A DNA stretch of 64,000 nucleotides from Campylobacter sp. CCS1377 (GCF_040008265.1 NZ_CP155620.1:930001-994000); one strand, 5' to 3'. Shown: positions 44,034 to 53,119, numbered from the stretch's first letter. Made by a program: numbers and translations. Notes: a model not told the origin generated them from the sequence alone.

Positions 44034-45622
44034 ATGATTTAATGGGACTTTACGAAAAGCCAAAAACTAAGGTTAAAAGAAAAATTGAAGGCGACGAGCT
44101 GGTGGCTTATCTAGATGAGCTTATTATAAAGGCAAAAAATGGTTTTGAAAATTATAGGAGTGATTTTGAGAATTTAATCAATGCTTATCTTTTAAAAGGC
44201 GATGAATTGGCAAGAGAAAAGTTTAATAAAACTAATAGGAGTAATCTTTATATCCCAAAACTAAATGCAAAGGCAAAGTATTTAATCACTTCATTAAATG
44301 ATGTTTATTTTAATTCTGAGCGCATGGCAGACATTGAAAACTATATCAATTCTGATGAAACAATCATTAAAATGTGGCAAGATGCTATTGATTTTTACAC
44401 TCAAAAACTTAATCTTTTTAAGACTTTTCAACCCCTTTTCTTAGACGCAATCATACTAGGAACAAGCGTTGCGAAAGTGACTTGGCACAAGGATAGTCCT
44501 AGAATTGAAAAAGTGAATTTAGATGAGATTTTCTTTGATCCAAATGCGAGTAATGATGAAGATGTTAATTATATAGTCAATGAAATTTACTTAAATTACG
44601 ATGAGATTTTAAATCGCATGGATAAAGGCTTTTATGAGAAAAAAGATTTAAGCGAGTATTTTTTGGACGAGAAGGAAAAATATAAAAAAGTAAGACTTTA
44701 TGATATTTATGAAAAGATTGATGGGGTATGGGTTGTTTGCACTTTATTTGAAGAAGAATTGCTCAGAAAAGATATAGAACTCATTGACGGTCAGCCGTTT
44801 ATTTGGGGAAGTATGTTGCCACAAATGAAAAGTTTTGATGATGAAAATTATATTTGTGCTTATGGTGAAAGTGTTATGGGAGCGGCTTTATCTTTACAAA
44901 GTGAAATCAATATCACAAGAAATCTTTTAATCGATGCCATGCGAACGCACTTAATGCCAAAATTAACTTTACCAAAAAGTTCTGGAGTTTCAAGAGAAGA
45001 TATAGAAACAATAGGAAAACCACTTTATTTAAATGAACCAAGTGCAATTAATATCTTACCACAAGCTAATATTAATTCTTCAAGCGCAAATTTAACTCTA
45101 CTTGAGAGCGAACTTACAGAAGTTACAGGCGTTAGCCCACAAAATAACGGAGCACAAACAGCAAACAATGAAACCGCGACAGAAATTAGCATTAAAGCCC
45201 AAGAAGGTGGAAGAAGAAGTGCTGATTATATCAGACAATACAACGAAACATTTATCGAGCCTTTATTTGATAGGTTTGCAATGCTAGTATTTAAATACGC
45301 TAGTGATGAATTCTTTGGTGGTTTTCAAAGGATAGATATACCAAGCTTTAGATTTAAAATCCAAACAGGAACAGGTGCTATGAATAAAGAAGTGCGTCGT
45401 GCTGGACTTCAAGCAAGTATGCAAGTCTTTTCACAACTTTATCAAATGTATATGAGCATAGGTGATACACAAAGTGCTTATAACATCATCAAAGCTAATG
45501 AAAATTTGGTTAAAGAATTACTGCCAATTTTAGGTATTAAAAACGCAAATTCTTTACTAAGTATGCAAAATGAAAATCATACATCATTAATGCAGGAACA
45601 AATGACAATACAAGGTTTTTAA
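44024..45622 (+). CDS. Portal protein, P22 family-like
   Basis: 532 residues. Long helical stem and crown expected for podovirus-type portals: an N-terminal wing (about 1-120), GTSVAKVTWHKDSPRIEKVN near the middle, an ATEISIKAQEGGRRSADYIR segment and a Gln/Asn-rich tail. It forms the dodecameric DNA channel at one capsid vertex. It follows terminase with overlapping starts. Confidence 0.85.
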   Translation: MQINDLMGLYEKPKTKVKRKIEGDELVAYLDELIIKAKNGFENYRSDFENLINAYLLKGDELAREKFNKTNRSNLYIPKLNAKAKYLITSLNDVYFNSERMADIENYINSDETIIKMWQDAIDFYTQKLNLFKTFQPLFLDAIILGTSVAKVTWHKDSPRIEKVNLDEIFFDPNASNDEDVNYIVNEIYLNYDEILNRMDKGFYEKKDLSEYFLDEKEKYKKVRLYDIYEKIDGVWVVCTLFEEELLRKDIELIDGQPFIWGSMLPQMKSFDDENYICAYGESVMGAALSLQSEINITRNLLIDAMRTHLMPKLTLPKSSGVSREDIETIGKPLYLNEPSAINILPQANINSSSANLTLLESELTEVTGVSPQNNGAQTANNETATEISIKAQEGGRRSADYIRQYNETFIEPLFDRFAMLVFKYASDEFFGGFQRIDIPSFRFKIQTGTGAMNKEVRRAGLQASMQVFSQLYQMYMSIGDTQSAYNIIKANENLVKELLPILGIKNANSLLSMQNENHTSLMQEQMTIQGF

Positions 45623-45811
45623 ATGAATTTTGAAGATATTAATAAAGAATTTTTTAGCACAAAAAAAGGAAAGGAGTTGATTTATTATTTAAAAAACAAA
45701 TACGAAGAGCTTTTTTATAAAGCAAAAAATGCAAAAGAAGATAAAGAAAGGTTAAAAGCATTGGATGCAATGGCTTTTTTAGATGAAATCATAACAAATT
45801 TAAAGGATTAA
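45623..45811 (+). CDS. Small head-region protein, unknown
   Basis: 62 residues, one continuous charged helix (KKGKELIYYLKNKYEELFYK). It starts directly after the portal stop. Possibly a scaffold or head accessory. Confidence 0.55.
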   Translation: MNFEDINKEFFSTKKGKELIYYLKNKYEELFYKAKNAKEDKERLKALDAMAFLDEIITNLKD

Positions 45812-45813
45812 AA

Positions 45814-46458
45814 ATGGAAGAAAGAAACGCAATAAATGATTTAATGGATATCTTAACAAATGATGAAGGAATACAAGATGAAGGGCAAAATGATGATGGA
45901 GTTGATGAAGGCTCAAAAGATACAAAAAATGATACAAAAACTGATGATTATAAGGCAATGTATGAGAGCTTAAAAAAAGAAAGCGAAGCAAAATATAAAA
46001 GCTTAGAAGATGAGCTTAAGGCTTTAAAAAATCCACCAAAAGAGCCAAGCGAAAAAGAGCTTCAAAGAGAGAGTTATTTAAAAGAATTAGGGCTTAGTGA
46101 TATTAACGAGAAATTAAAAAGGCTTGATGAATTTGAAATCAAACAAAAGCAAAGAGAAGAACAAGACGCTTTAATGAGTAAATACGCTAATGTTGAAAGC
46201 GAACTCAAAAAAGCTTATCCTGATGTAGATTTAAAGGCTTTAAGTGAAATTGCAGCCAAGCTTAGTGGTTTAAGTGAGGCAAATATTGATAGTTGGAAAA
46301 CTCTTATTACTATTATCAATAAAGGAGCAAATGCCAAAAAGGCTGATGAGTATATGAGTAGCACAAAAAGCGAAGTTGCGAGTGATTTTTCTAAAAAATC
46401 AAAAGAAGGAAATGTTGATAATATTGATTTAGGCAAGGAGCTTTTAAGTTTGATGTAA
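45814..46458 (+). CDS. Scaffolding-like protein
   Basis: 214 residues; acidic, disordered N-terminus (about 1-50, rich in Asp/Glu/Asn) followed by a coiled coil (YKAMYESLKKESEAKYKSLE) and a helical C-terminus. This is typical of scaffolding proteins. Unusually, the capsid gene does not follow directly: about 6.7 kb of ejection genes and small-peptide modules intervene. Confidence 0.6.
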   Translation: MEERNAINDLMDILTNDEGIQDEGQNDDGVDEGSKDTKNDTKTDDYKAMYESLKKESEAKYKSLEDELKALKNPPKEPSEKELQRESYLKELGLSDINEKLKRLDEFEIKQKQREEQDALMSKYANVESELKKAYPDVDLKALSEIAAKLSGLSEANIDSWKTLITIINKGANAKKADEYMSSTKSEVASDFSKKSKEGNVDNIDLGKELLSLM

Positions 46459-46507
46459 CTTTAAACTTCAAAGGGTTATCATAGTCCCCCTTTAAAAAAG
46501 GGGTTTG

Positions 46508-46573
46508 CTAATAAGCCTTGACAGCTAACAAGCAAAGTAGTATAATTACCACAACTATGAAATTAAATAGCAA
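46508..46573 (-). CDS. 21-residue hydrophobic peptide, candidate type I toxin (module A)
   Basis: The minus strand starts TTG at 46573, eight bases after GGAGG (46582-46586). The product is almost wholly hydrophobic with core IVVVIILLC and ends VKAY. Its leader contains a 10-bp hairpin (GTGCTAAGGG/CCCTTAGCAC). A promoter for the opposite strand lies inside the ORF (46518-46546). This layout matches AapA/IsoA-type toxin-antitoxin systems. Intact copy. Confidence 0.6.
   Translation of the reverse strand: MLFNFIVVVIILLCLLAVKAY
46518..46546 (+). promoter_or_regulatory. Antisense promoter inside peptide gene A
   Basis: TTGACA (46518-46523), exactly 17 bases, TATAAT (46541-46546). Transcription would start near 46553 and run across the peptide start and Shine-Dalgarno, giving an antisense RNA of roughly 80 or more bases containing CACCTCC. 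Confidence 0.65.
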
Positions 46574-46604
46574 TTAACTCACCTCCGATCTAGGCGGTAA
46601 ATTA

Positions 46605-46649
46605 GTGCTAAGGGTGGCGACCCTTAGCACCACACCTTTTAAAATTATA
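46605..46649 (-). ncRNA. Leader hairpin and promoter of module A
   Basis: On the minus strand TATAAT (46644-46649) lies upstream of a hairpin (about 46605-46630) that precedes the ribosome site. The same hairpin position with different but still complementary bases occurs in modules B, C and D, so the structure rather than the sequence is conserved. Confidence 0.5.
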
Positions 46650-46710
46650 ATCAATAAAAATTAACTCTACTTTTTAAAAAATCTCAAAAAAAACTCAATT
46701 TTTTTTCAAA

Positions 46711-46754
46711 TTTAGACAAATTCCCTAGTTTTGTCTAAAGATTTAAGGTATAAA
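46711..46754 (+). promoter_or_regulatory. Late promoter with dyad, copy 1
   Basis: TTTAGACAAA (46711-46720), 9 bases, TTTGTCTAAA (46730-46739), 9 bases, TATAAA (46749-46754). The distance from dyad start to -10 is 38 bases, the same as in the two other copies. It precedes the first ejection-protein gene. Confidence 0.65.
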
Positions 46755-46782
46755 TTTAAAAATTTTAATGCAAAGGTTTAAA

Positions 46783-47235
46783 ATGATTGATTTTGCAAGT
46801 TTTTTAAATAATGGCTTTGCCGGAGCTATAAAGCCAACCGTTGATGCGGGTATTAATGGCTTAGGGCAAATGGGTAATTTAACTGCTGGGCTTGATTTTA
46901 CAAAAAATTTAATACCAAAAACAGATTTTATAAAAGATATTGGCAATGTAGGAACAAGCGTAGCTAATAACGCAAGCAAAAATAAAAACTTATGGGGGAC
47001 TTTCACTGATTGGCTAGGAAAAGACTTAGGTAATGGCAGAACGAATTTAAATAATGTGATTGATATTGGAGGGCTTGGTGCTAATATTTGGAGTGGTTAT
47101 AATCAGCAAAAAATGGCAGACAAAAATTTCGAACTCCAAAAAGATGCGTATAACTTCAATAAATATTTAGCTAATGAAGAATTAAGACGCAGAGCTAATA
47201 GAGAAAATAATTTAAAAGAAGTTTGGGGTAAATAG
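46783..47235 (+). CDS. Ejection/injection protein-like, small
   Basis: 150 residues from the ATG at 46783 behind AAAGGTTTAAA. Gly/Asn-rich start and a hydrophilic helical end (YNFNKYLANEELRRRANREN). It resembles the small internal head proteins of podoviruses that enter the cell with DNA. No firm family. Confidence 0.5.
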   Translation: MIDFASFLNNGFAGAIKPTVDAGINGLGQMGNLTAGLDFTKNLIPKTDFIKDIGNVGTSVANNASKNKNLWGTFTDWLGKDLGNGRTNLNNVIDIGGLGANIWSGYNQQKMADKNFELQKDAYNFNKYLANEELRRRANRENNLKEVWGK

Positions 47236-47316
47236 TTGCTTAGAAATAAGCCAAAAAGGATTTAAGAAGTGAGCCAAAGGGAAATTATCTTAAACCCGCA
47301 AAAATGCGGGGATACT

Positions 47317-47376
47317 CTAAAATGCCTTGACATAGCAAAACATTAGGAGTATAATTATAAAGATAATTTAGTGCAT
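47317..47376 (-). pseudogene. Hydrophobic peptide gene, decayed (module B)
   Basis: Same layout as module A, but after ATG at 47376 the third codon is a stop (TAA at 47368-47370). The downstream frame still encodes IIFIIILLMFCYVKAF to the stop at 47317. The ribosome site is weakened to GGCGG. Confidence 0.6.
47327..47355 (+). promoter_or_regulatory. Antisense promoter of module B
   Basis: TTGACA (47327-47332), 17 bases, TATAAT (47350-47355). The promoter is fully preserved although the opposing peptide gene is broken, which suggests the plus-strand transcript alone is still useful or that decay is recent. Confidence 0.65.
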
Positions 47377-47514
47377 TGAATCACCGCCTTTCTGGGAGAA
47401 GATTAAACGCTAAAGGGCGGCAACCCTTTGGCATTCCACCCTTTGAAATTATACACAACTTAATTTAAACTTCTTTAAATCCTTTATCTAAGACAGATAC
47501 AAGGAGTTTAACAA

Positions 47515-48714
47515 ATGGCATTTTATAATCCACAAAGAGTAGTTTTTGACCCTGATAATATGGTTATTCAAAACGCAGGAGCATTAGGCGGAACAATTTA
47601 TAATGCTTTTAAAAACTATAATGAAGCACAAGAAAAGCGTTTTAATGCACAAAGAGAATTTGAACAAAAACAAAATGAGCTTGAATTTAACAAGGCAATA
47701 CAAAATAATCAGCTTTTACAAAAAGAAAGAGAATTTGACTACAACGCACAAAGAGATTTAATCAAAGACTATCAATGGCAACAAAGCAATGAGCTTGATA
47801 GATACTATAAAATGCAAACTCTAGCCAATAATAAATACGCAAAAGATATACAAAACAAAAAGAATTTGTTAGAGCTTAAAAAGTTGGAGAATGAGGTAAA
47901 AGGCGGAGGCAGTGCAACAGATATCAATAAGCTTTTAAATGGCGGGGGAAATAATTTTTATCTTATTGATAATAGCACTAGAAAAATGATGAAAAATATT
48001 AAAGATCCTAAAAAAGAGATTGGGGTTGGAGATACCTTTAGCGATGCTTTTGCGTCTTTGTATGAAAACAGAAATACCTATAGTGAACAGTTTTATAACA
48101 ATCATAACCGCTTAATGTCTGAGCTAGCAAGAGAAAAATACGGCTCACAAGTAACAAATAAACAAATGGAAGATATTCAAAAAATATACGGACTTCCTGA
48201 AAGCTCTATTTTTAGAGATAGAATACCGTTAGAAAAAAATTTAAAACTAAAAAGAGAAATGGCAGACATTAAAAGGCAAAAAGCTTATAAAAAAGCTGAG
48301 GAAAACTTATCAAAACCTACAATTTGGAACAATGCAGAACTAAGAGAAAACGAAGTAAAAAAATATCATACAACGATAGAGAGTATTGAAAATGAGTATA
48401 AAGAATATGAGAAATGGATTAATGGAGAATTTAATACTTATTATGCCCCTACAAATAAAACTAATTTTATCAATAACTCAAACGCTGTTCTAAGCCAAAA
48501 TCCCATTCTAAGCCAAAATCCACAAGGCAATAAAATGATATCAACAGGACAAAATAGAATGTCATTGCCGGCTTATGAAAGTGCTATGCTTAATGGGCGA
48601 GAGATTTATTACACTAGACCAAATATATACGGCAAAATATATGTTGATTTAGGAAATGGCGATGTGGTTGAGACAACCATCGATGAATTAGCAAGACAAG
48701 GAGCGGTAAAATGA
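47515..48714 (+). CDS. Ejection-type protein, coiled coil rich
   Basis: 399 residues with a long Gln/Glu/Asn-rich coiled coil (about 30-130, for example QEKRFNAQREFEQKQNELEF) and a beta-rich C-terminal domain (PNIYGKIYVDLGNGDVVET). It overlaps the next gene by 4 bases. Consistent with an internal virion protein expelled ahead of the DNA. A plain AAGGAG ribosome site precedes it. Confidence 0.55.
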   Translation: MAFYNPQRVVFDPDNMVIQNAGALGGTIYNAFKNYNEAQEKRFNAQREFEQKQNELEFNKAIQNNQLLQKEREFDYNAQRDLIKDYQWQQSNELDRYYKMQTLANNKYAKDIQNKKNLLELKKLENEVKGGGSATDINKLLNGGGNNFYLIDNSTRKMMKNIKDPKKEIGVGDTFSDAFASLYENRNTYSEQFYNNHNRLMSELAREKYGSQVTNKQMEDIQKIYGLPESSIFRDRIPLEKNLKLKREMADIKRQKAYKKAEENLSKPTIWNNAELRENEVKKYHTTIESIENEYKEYEKWINGEFNTYYAPTNKTNFINNSNAVLSQNPILSQNPQGNKMISTGQNRMSLPAYESAMLNGREIYYTRPNIYGKIYVDLGNGDVVETTIDELARQGAVK

Positions 48715-51700
48715 GAATTTATAAGGGCTTTGAAGATTATTATACCAACTCGCCATACGCGAATAATATGCAGGTATCAAATCAAACACAAAGTGCAATA
48801 CAAGCAAAACCTACCACAACCGTTTATGAAAAATCAGAACTTTCTGATGAACTTTATAGCGATAAAACTATGAATGCTAATGATTTAAGTGCTTTTATTT
48901 TAGATAAACAATCAAGATTTAATGCCTCAAAACCTTTTTTTGCTGATGACAACGAAGTGGCTTTGAAAAATAAAGCTTTTATGCAAGAGCTTGGTTTTCA
49001 TTTAAAAAATTCAAATCAAGGTCGTTTAATACAAGATGATGATGGAAGTTATTGGGTGCAAGATAATTTAGGTAACTATGCAAAAGTCGATGAAGGCTTT
49101 TTTAAAAAAATCGGCAGAGGGATTAAAGATAATGCCGGAAGCGTAGCATTAGGAACGCTTGGTGCTATTGGCGGGGGATTAATTGGCGGACCTGTTGGAA
49201 TGGTTGGTGGTGGAGCTTTAGGAGCTGGAATTGGAGCTGGCGGAGATTATTATTTAAACACAGAGCTAACCAATCAAGATAGAAATTTACAAGAAGCTTT
49301 AATGTTGATGGGCGAAAATGCAGGACTTTCTTTAGTTGGCGATGCGGTATTAGGTGGTGTTGCTAAGGGTGCAAATGCTTTTAAGGGAGCTTATAAGGGG
49401 ATTAGCAACACCGCTAACAAAGCAAGTGAGATTTACGATGGAGTGCGTGTTGGGGGTGAGAATTTAAAAGAAAATATAGGCGATAAATTTAGAAATGCAA
49501 TGCCAAATTTAATAAACGATTATGCATCAGGCGGAGTGGATACGGCTAGACAAAGAGCAAAAGAAATTATTAATTCAAAAGATATTAATGCTTATGAACA
49601 AGCACTAAAAGATAGCTATTTAAACCCATTAGAAGTTTCTCAAGAAAATGCAATATTTAAAAAATCATCAGATTTGGTGCGAAAATACGGCGATAATTCA
49701 AAATATCAAGTCGTTAAAAATACAGCACAAAAAATATCAGACACTTTGGACTTTATCAGCAAAAACACAGGCTCAAAACAAGCCACACAAGTCCAACAAG
49801 AGCTTTTAAATATGGCAATGATGGATAAAGATTTAGCAAAAACTTTAGGACAAGTTTTAAGAGAAAAACCCGAACTTGCAAATACTTTGTTTAATCAACT
49901 TGCAAAACAAGATGAAGCCATTTTGAAAGAACTAAGCCTTGAAAAAGATATAAAAGCTCAAAATCTTTATGATATGTATGATGCAAGAAAAACAAGGGCT
50001 TATGATGAATTTGGAACGAGCTTAGATAAGATAGATAAGCTAAATCCAAACGGCATAAAAATAGATACTATGGCTTTAAATGAAATTGCAGATAACGCTG
50101 GAATTTATAGCGAAGCAACTCCGACTATTATTAAGGACTTTTTTAAAAGGGCAAATAATGGCGAACTTAATGGCAAAAGTGCTAAAGAAATCAACGATGA
50201 AATCAGTGCAATTAACGATAAACTAAAAGGCGAAAAATCTTATAATTACAAAGAGTTTTTAAACAGTGTAAAAGATGAACTTTTAAATTCTATGGTTAAA
50301 AACTCAAACAACCCTAAACTTGCAAATGAAATTTTAACTAAGGCAAGATCTGATTATGCTAAGTTTAAAACATATGAAAAGAGTAAAATCGGCAAAAAGC
50401 TAGATGGCGATGAAGCTAAGATTAGTAAAAATCTTAATGAAATCATCAATAACACAAATAAAAATAAAAACTACGAAGCCATAACCAAAGGCTTAAATGA
50501 GACAGAAATAGCAGAGCTAGATAATCAAATCATTAAAAGAACTATCGATAAACATATTGTTGAAATTGATGGCAAAAAAGTGGTTGATTATGCAAAAGTG
50601 GTAGAAGCAATGAAAAATTATAATCCAAAAAGCCAAAGCGGACAATTGAAAAAAGAAGTTTTAATGGCTATGGGTAGGTTAAGAAAAGATATAGATATTA
50701 TCATTGATAGTATAGCGGAAGCTAAAATACCAAAAAATGGCAGTAATTTTGCAACCACTTTCGATGGCAAGGTTAAGGCTATGTTTATAAATTCGATTAC
50801 GGATTATATCGCTTTTTATTTTGGAAAGTTATTTGGGCTTTCTGGCAATCCAGGACTTAGAATACAATTTCGCCGTATGGTAAATAATATCAATACCTTA
50901 CAAGATTTTAAAACTCAAACTAAAGCCTTTATAGATGGTATAAAAGATAAACATATAAAAGCCCAAGCTAAAAAAGCACAAGCAGAATTTAACGAAAAAA
51001 CAAAAGATTTAATCAAAGGTAATGGCTTTTTTATGGATAAGCCAGATATCAGCAAAAACGAGCTTAAATTTGTAGGAAAAAACGGCAAAGAATATACCAT
51101 TGATAAAGCCGTGCGTAATGAGTGGATGAAAACTTTTAATCTTAAAAGCATTGATGATGATTATATTCCAAAGTTACCAAATGAAATAAAAACAGCTTTG
51201 AATGGAAAGGATATAAAACTCACTAAAGGTAGCTTATTAAAGCTAATCGAGAAAGATAGAATTAAATACATACCACATATAAAAGAAACTTTGGAAAATC
51301 CACAAGCAATCATAAAAGATAAAAATGATTATATATTTGTTAAAAATATAAATAATCAAACCTATTTTACAAGCATAGGGAAAGATTATGAAACACATTT
51401 GACTATTGTCAGCAACTCACCAAAAAAACAAAACAATATAATAAATAAATTTAAAAATGCTGAAGTTATTTATAGTAGTACTGCGAGAGCCTTACCGACA
51501 TCTAGGGCATCTTCAGAGACAAAACAAGTGCCGTTCTCTAGTGAAAATTCTACCCAAGAAAAGCCTAAAAAAAACTTAATCCAAAGACTAGATGATGATA
51601 TTAAAGCTAGAGAAGAAGCTAAGAAAAATAAAAAAAGCGTAAAAGAAAGATTAGACGAAGACATTAAGGCTAGAGAAAAAGAAAGTGATGAATTTTTTAA

Positions 51701-52268
51701 AAGATTTGATGAGTTTTTGGGTAAAAATAAGAATTATAAGCTTGATTATTTAGATGATATGGAACTAAACTCATTTGAATACGATATAAGTAGAAAATTT
51801 ATCATTGATGCTAAAGAAAGCATAGATAAGGGTATTAAAAAAGATATACCTAGTCCAATGAGAGACAGGATAGAAGAAAAACTAAATATCAAGCCTTTAA
51901 AAGAATTTGGGACAAATTATGCTGAATACTACCACGATGGAACAAGGGCTATAAAAAAACTTATGTTAGAAAAACAAGGACAAGTCGCAGGGGCTTTTCA
52001 TAGAAAAGATTTAGGCGATATTGATTTGGTTTGGGGAGAAGTAACAGATAAGATAAAACATAAAGGCTATGGTTTAGCTCATATTATCGATAAGCATCCT
52101 GATTTGGATTTGGAGCAAATACCTAAAATTATAAAAAATGGTAGGTTGATAAAAGATGATAAGGGTAGAGCTAGAATACAATTTGACAATAAAGTTATAG
52201 GCATAAAAGATAATTGGAAAGGAGATAAAACAAATATATGGATAGTTACAAGTTATGAATTGCAATAA
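48711..52268 (+). CDS. Large ejection protein with two C-terminal nuclease-like toxin modules
   Basis: 1185 residues. In order: a glycine-rich membrane-active segment (LGTLGAIGGGLIGGPVGMVG, about 145-180), long helical regions (about 220-700), a BECR-like module about 780-920 (IPHIKETLENPQAI, YIFVKNINNQTYFTSI), a charged coiled coil with two repeats of DDIKAREE/DEDIKAREK type (about 960-1000), and a C-terminal BECR-like module (AGAFHRKDLGDIDLVWGEV, GLAHIIDKHPD, WIVTSYEL, about 1080-1185). Such phage barnase/colicin-like domains are known from polyvalent proteins delivered into hosts. Nuclease activity is inferred. Confidence 0.65.
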   Translation: MRIYKGFEDYYTNSPYANNMQVSNQTQSAIQAKPTTTVYEKSELSDELYSDKTMNANDLSAFILDKQSRFNASKPFFADDNEVALKNKAFMQELGFHLKNSNQGRLIQDDDGSYWVQDNLGNYAKVDEGFFKKIGRGIKDNAGSVALGTLGAIGGGLIGGPVGMVGGGALGAGIGAGGDYYLNTELTNQDRNLQEALMLMGENAGLSLVGDAVLGGVAKGANAFKGAYKGISNTANKASEIYDGVRVGGENLKENIGDKFRNAMPNLINDYASGGVDTARQRAKEIINSKDINAYEQALKDSYLNPLEVSQENAIFKKSSDLVRKYGDNSKYQVVKNTAQKISDTLDFISKNTGSKQATQVQQELLNMAMMDKDLAKTLGQVLREKPELANTLFNQLAKQDEAILKELSLEKDIKAQNLYDMYDARKTRAYDEFGTSLDKIDKLNPNGIKIDTMALNEIADNAGIYSEATPTIIKDFFKRANNGELNGKSAKEINDEISAINDKLKGEKSYNYKEFLNSVKDELLNSMVKNSNNPKLANEILTKARSDYAKFKTYEKSKIGKKLDGDEAKISKNLNEIINNTNKNKNYEAITKGLNETEIAELDNQIIKRTIDKHIVEIDGKKVVDYAKVVEAMKNYNPKSQSGQLKKEVLMAMGRLRKDIDIIIDSIAEAKIPKNGSNFATTFDGKVKAMFINSITDYIAFYFGKLFGLSGNPGLRIQFRRMVNNINTLQDFKTQTKAFIDGIKDKHIKAQAKKAQAEFNEKTKDLIKGNGFFMDKPDISKNELKFVGKNGKEYTIDKAVRNEWMKTFNLKSIDDDYIPKLPNEIKTALNGKDIKLTKGSLLKLIEKDRIKYIPHIKETLENPQAIIKDKNDYIFVKNINNQTYFTSIGKDYETHLTIVSNSPKKQNNIINKFKNAEVIYSSTARALPTSRASSETKQVPFSSENSTQEKPKKNLIQRLDDDIKAREEAKKNKKSVKERLDEDIKAREKESDEFFKRFDEFLGKNKNYKLDYLDDMELNSFEYDISRKFIIDAKESIDKGIKKDIPSPMRDRIEEKLNIKPLKEFGTNYAEYYHDGTRAIKKLMLEKQGQVAGAFHRKDLGDIDLVWGEVTDKIKHKGYGLAHIIDKHPDLDLEQIPKIIKNGRLIKDDKGRARIQFDNKVIGIKDNWKGDKTNIWIVTSYELQ

Positions 52269-52383
52269 GAGAAGTGAAAAGTTTATATACATCTTTCACA
52301 ATTACAAAGGGCGAGTTTCTGCCCTTAAACTCTTATGGCGAAATTTTAACAAACAAAACTAAATTTAAAATAAAGGAGAAAAA

Positions 52384-52776
52384 ATGAATGCAATGTTGTT
52401 AAGCTCTGGGTGGGGGTATAGCATTGATACTGGAAATGGAATTAAGGAATTTAAGTATCAAAAAATCACAACACAGAGCTTAGGGTTTAACATCAATATA
52501 ACAAATCTTGGAGTGCCGAAAAATAAAAAGATATTTTATATTATCAAAGCGACAGCAATTTATGATGGACGCAATGCTATAGTATTTTGTAAAGATATAA
52601 CGAGTAATGATTTAATAGTAATGGATAAGAGTTGTAAGGCAAATGAAATAATAAGACTCAAGGGATATCATACAACAAATGGAGTTACAACTTATTTAGA
52701 AAGTATGTTAGCAAATAATATATCAACTCATAAAAAGTCTTTTAAAAATATTAAAGTGGAGTTTTATTGGGATTAA
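52384..52776 (+). CDS. Small virion-associated protein, unknown
   Basis: 130 residues, beta-rich, starting MNAMLLSSGWGY. A related start (MTAMLLNGANFM) occurs in the gene at 57124, suggesting that both are small head or fibre decoration proteins. AAGGAG ribosome site. No family recognised. Confidence 0.55.
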   Translation: MNAMLLSSGWGYSIDTGNGIKEFKYQKITTQSLGFNINITNLGVPKNKKIFYIIKATAIYDGRNAIVFCKDITSNDLIVMDKSCKANEIIRLKGYHTTNGVTTYLESMLANNISTHKKSFKNIKVEFYWD

Positions 52777-52823
52777 AGCTAAAGCATATTCTAGCCCCCT
52801 TTTTTTCAAGGGGAAATCAAGTA

Positions 52824-52886
52824 TTAATAACACTTGACTATAATTATACAAAGTAGTATAATTATGACTATAATTTGTTTTAGCAA
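52824..52886 (-). CDS. 20-residue hydrophobic peptide, candidate type I toxin (module C)
   Basis: TTG at 52886, eight bases after GGAGG (52895-52899); encodes MLKQIIVIIILLCIIIVKCY. Intact and closest to module A. Leader hairpin GCCAAAGG/CCTTTGGC. Antisense promoter inside the ORF at 52834-52862. Strong candidate for a membrane-active toxin repressed by antisense RNA. Confidence 0.6.
   Translation of the reverse strand: MLKQIIVIIILLCIIIVKCY
52834..52862 (+). promoter_or_regulatory. Antisense promoter of module C
   Basis: TTGACT (52834-52839), 17 bases, TATAAT (52857-52862). The RNA would contain ATCACCTCCTTT, identical to the anti-Shine-Dalgarno end of 16S rRNA, complementary to the peptide's ribosome site. 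Confidence 0.65.
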
Positions 52887-53015
52887 TATAATCACCTCCT
52901 TTTTGGACATGATTAAATGCCAAAGGTAGCCGCCTTTGGCACTCTACCCACTGAAATTATATCTAACTTAATTTAAAATCCAATTTTTAAAATTACAGTC
53001 TATTAAATAGAGATT

Positions 53016-53037
53016 CTTCGCTTTGCTCAGAATGACG
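53016..53037. repeat. Widespread intergenic motif ATTCTTCGCTTTGCTCAGAAT
   Basis: A short dyad (ATTCT/AGAAT) in a form that I recognise from intergenic repeats in many unrelated bacterial genomes. It lies between peptide module C and the capsid promoter. Confidence 0.4.
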
Positions 53038-53075
53038 ATGAAAAACTCATAATAAAAAACTCAATTTTTTTCAAA

Positions 53076-53119
53076 TTTGGACAAATCTACTAGTTTTGTC
53101 CAAAAAATTCTCGTAAAAT
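53076..53119 (+). promoter_or_regulatory. Late promoter with dyad, copy 2 (capsid)
   Basis: TTTGGACAAA (53076-53085), 9 bases, TTTGTCCAAA (53095-53104), 9 bases, TAAAAT (53114-53119). The A-to-G change in the left arm is matched by T-to-C in the right arm. It precedes the major capsid gene. Confidence 0.7.

Noticed and set aside
52723-52923. 66-residue minus-strand frame across module C
   Set aside because: It lies in a different frame from the conserved hydrophobic peptide, is not preserved in modules A, B or D and lacks a ribosome site.
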